Part shown: positions 57,482 through 64,000 of the stretch, piece after piece
Layout: every line of letters begins with the position of its first letter
How positions within the stretch are numbered: position 1 is the first letter of the stretch
Assembly (NCBI RefSeq): GCF_017916295.1
Contig: NZ_JAFMSS010000001.1
Location: 500,722-564,721 of the forward strand
Direction of reading: 5' to 3'
Origin: Rubellimicrobium arenae
GTDB taxonomy: Bacteria; Pseudomonadota; Alphaproteobacteria; Rhodobacterales; Rhodobacteraceae
Length of the DNA stretch: 64,000 nucleotides
Made by a program: the position numbers and the translations under genes
The notes under the pieces: model-generated
Told to the model about the DNA's origin: nothing
Database searches by the model: none
Seen by the model: only the letters and a program-made list of their open reading frames with translations

Positions 57482-58528
57482 TCACCGGCTGGCGACCTGC
57501 TCCTGCATCGCACGCCGGCGGCTCGCCTTCCGCTCCACCCGGGCCCGGATGGCGTCAAGATTGGTCACCGGGGTCGCTGCAAACAGCGTGCGTGTGTAGG
57601 CGTGCTGGGGATCGGCGAACACCGCATCCCGCGACCCGCGTTCGACCACCTCGCCCCGCAGCATGACCATCACATCGTCGGCGATGTGGCGCACCACCGA
57701 AAGGTCGTGGCTGATGAAGACGTAGGTCAGGCCGAACTCCTTCTGCAGGTCGGCCAGCAGATTGAGCACCTGCGCCTGCACCGACAGGTCCAGGGCCGAG
57801 ACCGGCTCATCAAGCACGAGGATCGCCGGGTTGACCATCAGCGCACGGGCGATTGCGATACGTTGCCGCTGCCCGCCCGAGAACATGTGGGGATAACGGT
57901 CGAAGTGTTCGGGAAGGAGGCCGACCTTCTCGAGCATTCCGCGCGCGCGGTCGCGACGCTCGGCGGCGGGGAGGTCGGTATTGAGCTCCAGTGGTTCCAT
58001 CAGCACGTTGCCGATCTTCTGGCGCGGGTTCAACGAGCCATGCGGGTTCTGGAACACGATCTGCACCCGGGACCGCAAGTCCCGCGGCGGTCGCCCGCCC
58101 GAGATCTGCACCGGACGCCCCTCGATCAGGAGCGTGCCGGTGGTCGGCGGATCGATCAGCGTGATGATGCGCGCCAGCGTGGACTTGCCGCAGCCACTCT
58201 CTCCGACGATGGCCAGCGTCTTGCCGCGCGCGACCGAGAAATCAACCCCGCGGACGGCGTGGACCGTCTTGCGGCCTCCGAAGAAGCCCCCGCTCACGTG
58301 GTAGTCTCGGGTGATCCCCCGTCCTTCGAGCACGATGTCTCCGCCGGGACCGGGACCATTTCGAACCGGTGCCCCCTCGACCGGCCGACGCCCGGCCTGA
58401 TCGGGGCGGGCCTGGGACGGTTCCGCATGAGCGGGCTCGACACCCTGCTGCGACTCGACCCCAGGGCCGATGCCGTCGGCGGCGGTCGTGGCGCGCTGTC
58501 CCGGAGTGTCGTCGTCGCGCCCGTTCAT
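57482..58528 (-). CDS. dppF: Dipeptide/oligopeptide ABC transporter ATP-binding protein (DppF)
   Basis: 348-aa ATPase. Walker A GESGCGKST, Q-loop IVFQNPHGSLNPRQKIGNVL, signature FSGGQRQRIAIARAL, Walker B ILVLDEPVSALD and YVFISHDLSVVRHIAD. The core begins at about residue 65 (DIVLEGRGITRDYHV); the first ~60 residues are Pro/Gly/Ala-rich and absent from typical DppF. The C-terminus carries the oligopeptide-type extension (YTRTLFAATPV). ATG 58528 overlaps the dppD stop (ATGA). Last gene of the operon. Confidence 0.93.
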   Translation of the reverse strand: MNGRDDDTPGQRATTAADGIGPGVESQQGVEPAHAEPSQARPDQAGRRPVEGAPVRNGPGPGGDIVLEGRGITRDYHVSGGFFGGRKTVHAVRGVDFSVARGKTLAIVGESGCGKSTLARIITLIDPPTTGTLLIEGRPVQISGGRPPRDLRSRVQIVFQNPHGSLNPRQKIGNVLMEPLELNTDLPAAERRDRARGMLEKVGLLPEHFDRYPHMFSGGQRQRIAIARALMVNPAILVLDEPVSALDLSVQAQVLNLLADLQKEFGLTYVFISHDLSVVRHIADDVMVMLRGEVVERGSRDAVFADPQHAYTRTLFAATPVTNLDAIRARVERKASRRRAMQEQVASR

Positions 58529-59373
58529 GACGCACCTCCCGCGCTCTGGTCCATGTAGTCCCTCACGGTGGACAGGCGGCGGCCCGTGGCATTCTCAGGC
58601 AAGGCCGACAGCAGCGCCCTCGTATACGGGTTCTGCGGCGCCTCGAACAGGTTCAGCACGGAAGCTTCCTCCATCTTGCGGCCCTGATATTGCACCACCA
58701 CGCGGTCGGCGGTCTCGGCCACGACGCCCATGTCATGGGTGATCAGGATGAGCGCCATCCCATGCTCCTCCTGCAGGGAAAGCAGAAGGTCCAGGATCTG
58801 CTTCTGGATCGTCACATCGAGCGCCGTCGTCGGCTCGTCGGCGATGAGGAGCGTCGGGTTGCAGGCGATCGCCATGGCGATCATCACGCGCTGGCATTGC
58901 CCGCCGGACAACTGATGCGGATAGCTACGGAGCTTGTCCGCAGGTTCGGGCAGCCCCACGGCTGTCAGGAGTTCGACGGCGCGCGTCCTCGCTGACCGGC
59001 CCGTCATGCCGAGATGCAACCGCAGCACCTCCTCGATCTGGAAACCGACGGTGTAACAGGGATTCAGGCTGGCCATCGGCTCCTGGAAGATCATTGTGAT
59101 CTCGCGGCCGATGATGGCGCGGCGCTCGGAATCGCTGAGGGTCTTCAGGTCACGCCCGGCAAAGCTCATCACGTCGGCGGTGACGGTGGCGGTGTCGGGC
59201 AACAGCCCCATGACGGCCAGCATGGCCACCGACTTGCCCGACCCGCTCTCGCCGACGATGGCCAGCACCTCCCCCCGGTCCACCGAAAGGTCGATGCCCT
59301 TGACGGCATGGAAGGCCCCGGTTGACGTCTCGAAGCTGACGGACAGGTTCCGGATCTCAAGGATGGGCGCCAT
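58525..59373 (-). CDS. dppD: Dipeptide/oligopeptide ABC transporter ATP-binding protein (DppD)
   Basis: 282-aa ATPase, partner of DppF. Walker A GESGSGKSVAMLAVMGLLPD, Q-loop IFQEPMASLNPCYTVGFQIE, signature LSGGQCQRVMIAMAI, Walker B LLIADEPTTALD and ILITHDMGVVAETAD. Shorter than the ~325-aa norm because the C-terminal cysteine-rich extension of DppD is reduced, ending NPYTRALLSALPENATGR plus a short tail. Three bp after dppC. Confidence 0.93.
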   Translation of the reverse strand: MAPILEIRNLSVSFETSTGAFHAVKGIDLSVDRGEVLAIVGESGSGKSVAMLAVMGLLPDTATVTADVMSFAGRDLKTLSDSERRAIIGREITMIFQEPMASLNPCYTVGFQIEEVLRLHLGMTGRSARTRAVELLTAVGLPEPADKLRSYPHQLSGGQCQRVMIAMAIACNPTLLIADEPTTALDVTIQKQILDLLLSLQEEHGMALILITHDMGVVAETADRVVVQYQGRKMEEASVLNLFEAPQNPYTRALLSALPENATGRRLSTVRDYMDQSAGGAS

Positions 59374-59376
59374 GCG

Positions 59377-60285
59377 TCAGCTCCGCTTCAGCTTGGGGTC
59401 GAGCGCGTCGCGAAGGCCGTCGCCCATGAGATTGATCGCCAGAACCGTGATGAGGATGGCGAGGCCCGGGAAGGTCACCACCCACCAGGCGCGCAGGATG
59501 AACTCGCGCGCCTCGGCCAGCATCGTGCCCCATTCGGGCGTAGGGGGCTGCGCCCCCATCCCGAGGAATCCGAGGGCAGCCGCGTCCAGGATGGCGTTCG
59601 AGAAGGAGAGCGTGCCCTGCACGATCAGCGGCGCGAGGCAGTTGGGGAGGATGGTGCGGAACATCAGGCGCAGCCGCCCTGCCCCGGCGACCTGCGCCGC
59701 CACGACATACTCGCGGTTCTTCTCGGCCATCACGGCGGCGCGTGTCAGCCGGGCGAAGTGGGGCTGCAGGACCAGGGCGATCGCGATCATCGCGTTCAGA
59801 AGGCCAGGTCCAAGGATCGCCACCAGCACCAGCGCGAGGAGAAGCGAGGGGAAGGCCAGGATCACGTCCATGACCCGCATGATCACGGCATCGACCCAGC
59901 CCCCGAAGAACCCCGCCACCAGCCCGATCACGATCCCTCCCACCAGGGCGATGGAAACTACGACCGCCCCGATAAACAGGGAATACCGTGAGCCGTAGAT
60001 CAGGCGCGAAAGGATGTCGCGACCGATGGCGTCGGTGCCGAGGAGGAATCGCGAGCTGCCTCCGTCCTGCCACGCGGGCGGCGCCAGGAATGCGTCGCGG
60101 AACTGCGCCGACGGGCTGTAGGGTGCCAGGAGCGGAGCCGCCAGGGCGATGAGCACCAGGGCCACCGTGACCCAGAGCCCGATGACGGCTCCCCGGTTCT
60201 GGCGGAAGTAGAACCAAAGCTCGGCCATCATCTGCCGACGGGTGCCGGCGGGCGGCTTCGACTCGAGGTCAGGGGTGGCGGTCAT
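59377..60285 (-). CDS. dppC: Dipeptide/oligopeptide ABC transporter permease (DppC)
   Basis: 302-aa inner-membrane permease. Typical marks: FLLGTDAIGRDILSRLIYGS, the EAA-like loop VMAEKNREYVVAAQVAGAGR followed by MFRTILPNCLAPLIVQGTLS, and AALGFLGMGAQPPTPEWGTM, all diagnostic for DppC/OppC. Six predicted spans after a cytoplasmic N-terminus. Sits 21 bp after dppB. Confidence 0.95.
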   Translation of the reverse strand: MTATPDLESKPPAGTRRQMMAELWFYFRQNRGAVIGLWVTVALVLIALAAPLLAPYSPSAQFRDAFLAPPAWQDGGSSRFLLGTDAIGRDILSRLIYGSRYSLFIGAVVVSIALVGGIVIGLVAGFFGGWVDAVIMRVMDVILAFPSLLLALVLVAILGPGLLNAMIAIALVLQPHFARLTRAAVMAEKNREYVVAAQVAGAGRLRLMFRTILPNCLAPLIVQGTLSFSNAILDAAALGFLGMGAQPPTPEWGTMLAEAREFILRAWWVVTFPGLAILITVLAINLMGDGLRDALDPKLKRS

Positions 60286-60306
60286 GTCCGCTCCTCCTTC
60301 GGGTGG

Positions 60307-61314
60307 TCAGACATGGCGGATGCGGGGGTTGATCAGGCCATACAGCAGGTCGACGATCAGGTTTACCGCCATGACGATGGCCGCGATCATCAGCAGCCCG
60401 CCCTGTACGGCGGGGTAATCGCGACGAAAGATCGAGTCGACCATCCATTTCCCGATGCCCGGCCAGGAAAAGATCGTCTCGGTCAGGATTGCGCCTGCCA
60501 TCAGCACGCCGATCTGAAGGCCGATGGTCGTGATCACCGGGATCATCGCGTTCCTCAACGCATGCACCCCGACGACCCGTCGCCAGGGCAGGCCCTTGGC
60601 GCGAGCGGTGCGGACATAATCTTCGCCCAGCACCTCGAGCATGGCGGACCGGGTCTGACGCGCGATCACGGCCAACGGGATCGTGGCCAGCACGATGGTC
60701 GGCAGGATCAGGTGCGCCAGCGCCGAGGCAAAGGCTCCATCCTGCCCCGACAGAAGGCTGTCGATCAGCATGAAACCTGTCACTTCCGGGAAGAAGTAGA
60801 GAAGCGAGATCCGGCCCGAGACCGGCGTCCACCCCAGGACTCCCGAGAACAGGATGATGAGAAGCAGGCCCCACCAGAAGATCGGCATGGAGTAGCCAAC
60901 CAGCGCGGTGCCCATGCTGACCTGGTCGAACCAGGACCCACGCTTGACAGCCGCCAGCACCCCCGCCGGGATCCCCAGCAGCGTGGCGAGCACGATGGCG
61001 CAGATCGCAAGCTCCACGGTGGCGGGAAAGAGGGTGAGGAACTCGTGCAGCACCGGCGCCTTGGTGACCAGCGAGTTCCCGAGGTCGCCCTGGAGCAACC
61101 GGCCCAGGAAATCCAGGTACTGCCTCCAGATCGGCTGGTCGTAGCCCAACTGCTGCAGCAGCTGCTCATACCGTTCGGGAGAGATGCCCCGCTCCCCTGC
61201 CATCAGCAGGACGGGATCGCCCGGCAGCACGCGAACGAAGCCGAAGGCGACAATGGTCACGCCGATGAAGGTCGGCACGAGGTAGAGCAGCTTGCCGAGG
61301 ATGAAACGGATCAT
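60307..61314 (-). CDS. dppB: Dipeptide/oligopeptide ABC transporter permease (DppB)
   Basis: 335-aa permease. Starts MIRFILGKLLYLVPTFIGVT, as most DppB proteins do, then VRVLPGDPVLLM, and the EAA-like loop VLGEDYVRTARAKGLPWRRV, ending with ETIFSWPGIGKWMVDSIFRR and YGLINPRIRHV. I chose ATG 61314 from family comparison; in-frame ATGs at 61329 and 61341 are equally lacking in a ribosome site. A hairpin lies just upstream. Confidence 0.93.
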   Translation of the reverse strand: MIRFILGKLLYLVPTFIGVTIVAFGFVRVLPGDPVLLMAGERGISPERYEQLLQQLGYDQPIWRQYLDFLGRLLQGDLGNSLVTKAPVLHEFLTLFPATVELAICAIVLATLLGIPAGVLAAVKRGSWFDQVSMGTALVGYSMPIFWWGLLLIILFSGVLGWTPVSGRISLLYFFPEVTGFMLIDSLLSGQDGAFASALAHLILPTIVLATIPLAVIARQTRSAMLEVLGEDYVRTARAKGLPWRRVVGVHALRNAMIPVITTIGLQIGVLMAGAILTETIFSWPGIGKWMVDSIFRRDYPAVQGGLLMIAAIVMAVNLIVDLLYGLINPRIRHV

Positions 61315-61330
61315 GGGTTCGAAACTCATT

Positions 61331-61356
61331 GGACGCGGCAAAGGTCCGCCGCGTCC
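61331..61356 (-). promoter_or_regulatory. Hairpin between dppA and dppB
   Basis: Perfect 9-bp stem GGACGCGGC / GCCGCGTCC with an 8-nt loop, 18 nt after the dppA stop codon. Confidence 0.6.
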
Positions 61357-61374
61357 AGCTACAGGAGCCTTAGC

Positions 61375-62970
61375 TCATTCGGCAATGTCCACGCCGTCGA
61401 ATTGGTGCGTGCCGAGCGGGCTCATGATGTAACCCTGCACCTTGTTCGACATCGGCATGAAGACGGTCGAGTGGGCGATGGTCGCCCAGGGCGCGTCCTG
61501 CTTGAAGATGACCTGGGCCTGCCGGTAGAGTTCGGCGCGCTGCTCCTGGTCGGCCGTGGTCTTGGCCTGGTTGATGAGGTCCGAGAACTCCTCGTTGCAC
61601 CATTGCGCGCGGTTGGCCTCGCCGACGCCGGCACAGCTCAGAAGGACGCCCATGAAGTTGTCCGGATCGCCGTTGTCGCCGGTCCACCCCAGGATGACCG
61701 CGCCGTCCCGGTCCGTCGCGGAAGAGCGGTCGAGATATTCGCCCCATTCGTAGGAGACGATCTCGACGTTGACGCCGATCTTGGCGAAATCCTCCTGGAT
61801 CAGCTCGGCCGTGCGGCGGGCGTTCGGCATGTAGGGCCGCTGCACCGGCATGGCCCAGACCTTCATCGAAAGGCCGGAGACGCCGGCCTCCTCCAGCATC
61901 TGGCGCGCTGCCTCGGGATCGTAGGCGTCGTCCTGGATTTCCTCGTTGTAGCCCCACATGGTCGGCGGGATCGGGTTCTTGGCCACCTCGCCCGTGCCCT
62001 GGAACACGGCGTCGATGATCGCCTGCTTGTTCATGGCCATATTCAGGGCGCGGCGCACCTGCGGGTTGTCGAACGGCGGCATCTGGGTGTTGTACGCCAG
62101 ATAGGCGACGTTCAGGCCCGGCTGCTCCATGAGCGTCAGGTTGCCGTCGCCACGGATCGCCTCGATGTCGGCCGGGGCAGGATAGGGCATGATATGGCAT
62201 TCGCCGGCCTGGAGCTTCTGCAGCCGGACTGCCGGGTCGGTCGTGATGGCGAAGACCAGGTCGTCGATCGGCTGCTGACCGTTCCAGTAGTCGGGGTTGG
62301 AGTGGTAGCGGATGACGGCATCCTGCTGGTAGGCCACCAACTGGAACGGACCAGTGCCGACCGGCTGCTGGTTGAGGTCCGACATCCGCCCTTCGGCCTC
62401 GAGCTTGTCCGCGTATTCCTTGGACATGATCGAGGCGAAGTCCATCGCCAGGTTCGCCAGAAACGGCGCCTCGGGCCGGGTGAGATTGAACCGGACTGTC
62501 AGGTCATCGACCTTCTCGATGCTCTGGATCAGCGAGCCCATGTCCATCGAGTTGAAGTACTCGTAGCTGATCCCGGCGGTGTACTGGTTCCAGGGGCTCG
62601 AGGTGTCGCCCTGCCGCTCGAACGAGAAGATCACGTCGTCGGCGTTCAGTTCGCGGGTCGGGGTGAACCACTCCGTCGTGTGGAACTTCACCCCGGGGCG
62701 GAGGTGGAACGTGTACTGGAGGCCGTCTTCGCTGACCTCCCAGCTCTCGGCGAGGCCGGGGTTGATGTTCGTGGTGCCCTTTTCGAACTCCACGAGGCGG
62801 TTGTAGATGGGGCGGGAGGACGCGTCGAACGTGGTGCCCGCCGTATAGGGCGCGGGGTCGAACCCTTCGGGCGACCCTTCCGAGCAGTAGACCAGTGTCT
62901 TGGCTTCCGCTCCGGCGCCCACAAGGCAGGCCGCCGCAGCGGCCATCAGCAACCTCGAATATCCTGTCAT
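61375..62970 (-). CDS. dppA: Dipeptide ABC transporter substrate-binding protein (DppA, SBP family 5)
   Basis: 531-aa family-5 solute-binding protein. Sec signal GYSRLLMAAAAACLVGAGAE cleaved after AEA, mature start KTLVYCSEGSPEGFDPAPYT as in DppA. Further marks: FHLRPGVKFHTTEWFTPTRE, LNADDVIFSFERQ, VGTGPFQLVAYQQDAVIRYH and VAYLAYNTQMPPFDNPQVRR. Start at ATG 62970, with AAAGGA upstream; an in-frame ATG 52 codons earlier is not family-like. First gene of dppABCDF. Peptide or haem ligands are both known for the family. Confidence 0.94.
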   Translation of the reverse strand: MTGYSRLLMAAAAACLVGAGAEAKTLVYCSEGSPEGFDPAPYTAGTTFDASSRPIYNRLVEFEKGTTNINPGLAESWEVSEDGLQYTFHLRPGVKFHTTEWFTPTRELNADDVIFSFERQGDTSSPWNQYTAGISYEYFNSMDMGSLIQSIEKVDDLTVRFNLTRPEAPFLANLAMDFASIMSKEYADKLEAEGRMSDLNQQPVGTGPFQLVAYQQDAVIRYHSNPDYWNGQQPIDDLVFAITTDPAVRLQKLQAGECHIMPYPAPADIEAIRGDGNLTLMEQPGLNVAYLAYNTQMPPFDNPQVRRALNMAMNKQAIIDAVFQGTGEVAKNPIPPTMWGYNEEIQDDAYDPEAARQMLEEAGVSGLSMKVWAMPVQRPYMPNARRTAELIQEDFAKIGVNVEIVSYEWGEYLDRSSATDRDGAVILGWTGDNGDPDNFMGVLLSCAGVGEANRAQWCNEEFSDLINQAKTTADQEQRAELYRQAQVIFKQDAPWATIAHSTVFMPMSNKVQGYIMSPLGTHQFDGVDIAE

Positions 62971-63234
62971 GTCGAACTTCCTTTGAGCCGGATAACGAAC
63001 TGCAGCCATAGAAGGCCCTGCTTTGGCCAATAGCAATCGCTCTTTGGAGACGCTGCCGCTGAGACAAGGCTTGAGACCAGCAATGTCCAGCGCAGGTGGC
63101 CCGGCCCGTTTCGTTGGCCAAGGCAAACTGGACCGGGCAGCAGCGGTGGCGCTGTTGCCATTTCCGGATCTCAGAACCAGGCCGGCCTGTGCGGCGTTAT
63201 ATCATCAAGTCCACATCCAAAAAAGGAATCCGCA

Positions 63235-63327
63235 ATGATCAAGGGTATCATCAAAGGCCTGGTCGCAGGATGGGTCGTGAAGAAGGTGAGCAACCACTAC
63301 CGCCGCCGTCAGGCCCGCATCAGGTAA
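63235..63327 (+). CDS. 30-aa cationic amphipathic micro-protein
   Basis: Small open frame of 30 codons plus stop. ATG at 63235 follows AAAAAAGGAATCCGCA, a good ribosome site (GGA 7 nt upstream). The sequence opens MIKGIIKGLVAGWVVKKVSN, a short hydrophobic/amphipathic helix with lysines on one face, then ends in a strongly basic Arg-rich tail. It contains no acidic residue. A 9-bp-stem hairpin follows at 63402. It could be a membrane-associated small protein, toxin-like peptide or regulator. I do not recognise the family. Confidence 0.55.
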   Translation: MIKGIIKGLVAGWVVKKVSNHYRRRQARIR

Positions 63328-63685
63328 GCCGCCACGGCATCACAAGACGACTGCTCCTTCCGGCGGCGCGCCGCCGACCCGCAATCTGAGCAAAGGCATG
63401 GCAGGCAGAGGCCGTTGGGTCTCTGCCTGTGGCCGAAATCCTTGCCGGACAGCCGAAAGAGGATCGTACCTCGACCCTTCGGGCCTCTGCGTCTCCGCAA
63501 CCTTACGGAGCCGTTCCGACCGGTTCGCCCTGACATCCGCAACCGGACCGTGCACTCGGGATAGTTCGATGGATCGGAGGCCCTCTTCAATCGCCGGGCG
63601 GGTCACAACCGGTGGATCCCTGCCGGAGGTTTGCCCCCGGAGCCGGAACGCCAACCCCACTCCTTCGCCACGAACTTGAGCGATC
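63328..63685. other. Intergenic region between micro-protein and SDR gene
   Basis: About 360 bp. Contains a perfect palindrome CGGCGGCGCGCCGCCG at 63361-63376 and the hairpin at 63402-63429. No other gene seen. Confidence 0.5.
63402..63429 (+). terminator. Hairpin downstream of the micro-protein gene
   Basis: Perfect 9-bp stem CAGGCAGAG / CTCTGCCTG with a 10-nt loop; no T-run directly after. Confidence 0.45.
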
Positions 63686-64000
63686 CTAGATCGTGCGGAG
63701 CATGCCGCCGTCGTAGTGATAGGTGGAGCCCACGGCGTAGGCGGCGCGGGGCGAGCACAGGAAGACCATGAAGTCGGCGAGCTCCTCGACGGTGCCGAAG
63801 CGCTTGATGGGGGCGTGCTCGTCGGCCACGCCCTGGAGGTAGCCCTCCCAGTCGCCGCCCGTGGGGGCGGACAGCTGCCGGGCGGTCTTGACCCAGTCGG
63901 GGGTGAGGATCAGGCCGGGGCTCACGGTGTTGACGCGGATGTTGAGGGGGATGAACTCCGTCGACATGGTCTTCGACAGCATCAGGAGCGCGGCCTTGGT
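63686..64000 (-). CDS. Short-chain dehydrogenase/reductase, C-terminal part only
   Basis: The frame is open to the right edge of the window; 105 codons including the stop are visible. It begins (T)KAALLMLSKTMSTEF, in which the lysine is the catalytic Lys of YxxxK, with the tyrosine just outside. Next come IRVNTVSPGLILTPDW, the post-catalytic VNxVxPG block, then GTVEELADFMVFLCSPRAAY and VGSTYHYDGG, the family's C-terminal end. An ATG at 63982 is internal. Classical SDR; substrate unknown. Confidence 0.9.
   Translation of the reverse strand, partial: TKAALLMLSKTMSTEFIPLNIRVNTVSPGLILTPDWVKTARQLSAPTGGDWEGYLQGVADEHAPIKRFGTVEELADFMVFLCSPRAAYAVGSTYHYDGGMLRTI

Noticed and set aside
1..64000. CRISPR arrays, insertion sequences, prophage or conjugation genes
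   Set aside because: I found no regularly spaced repeats, transposase motifs, integrases or phage structural genes on either strand.

Overview
The window is high-GC bacterial DNA. It most resembles an alphaproteobacterium of the Rhodobacterales (Paracoccus/Rubellimicrobium-like). The signs are Tat-type leaders on several binding proteins, many sugar ABC importers, a ChoX-like choline-binding protein, a PPK2 kinase and a signal-less right-handed beta-helix protein. The taxonomic call is inference from gene content. I see no rRNA, no convincing tRNA, no insertion sequence, no phage genes and no CRISPR array. Genes are packed in operons, often with ATGA or TGATG overlaps.

Layout. (1) 1-6159, mostly minus strand: an incomplete CUT2-type (ribose-like) importer with a PhyH-family dioxygenase, a Gfo/Idh/MocA dehydrogenase and a sugar isomerase/epimerase-like TIM barrel, with a plus-strand Nudix hydrolase in the middle. 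(2) 6160-10481: an unrecognised 118-aa gene, a GNAT acetyltransferase, a PPK2 polyphosphate kinase and a metallo-beta-lactamase-fold hydrolase. (3) 10643-18569: a divergent sugar locus, with an ADP-ribosylglycohydrolase-family enzyme facing a CUT1 importer (binding protein, two permeases, ATPase) that ends in a DUF2961/GH172 glycosidase. (4) 19000-23593: an orphan iron-binding protein, a DUF72 protein, a beta-helix/LamG-like surface or secreted protein and a DUF2934 protein. (5) 23665-37743: a divergent L-fucose-like regulon around a GntR regulator. The minus arm carries an Fe-alcohol dehydrogenase, a complete CUT2 importer, an aldo/keto reductase, a FucU mutarotase and a lactonase. The plus arm carries gntR, a UxaA-family dehydratase, a GMC oxidoreductase, an SDR and a GldA-like dehydrogenase. 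(6) 37838-43281: an orphan ChoX, a membrane dipeptidase and a very large LuxR/MalT-type (LAL) regulator. (7) 43278-51800: an eight-gene operon with an Asp/Glu racemase, a polyamine-type importer, a short hydantoinase A and two tandem DUF917 proteins. (8) 52097-57412: a nitroreductase-family protein, oligopeptidase B, a zinc alcohol dehydrogenase and a small hypothetical. (9) 57482-62970: a complete dipeptide importer, dppABCDF order. (10) The end: a 30-codon cationic micro-protein and the C-terminal part of an SDR running off the window.

How the parts fit: the region is almost entirely nutrient capture. Each importer is followed or preceded by enzymes that would process its cargo: furanosides in region 3, a 6-deoxy-hexose or similar aldose in region 5, a cyclic amide or hydantoin-like compound in region 7, and peptides in regions 6, 8 and 9. 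All seven substrate-binding-protein genes with a visible downstream flank are followed by a GC-rich hairpin beginning 7-31 nt after the stop codon. This would let the binding protein be made in excess of the membrane components.
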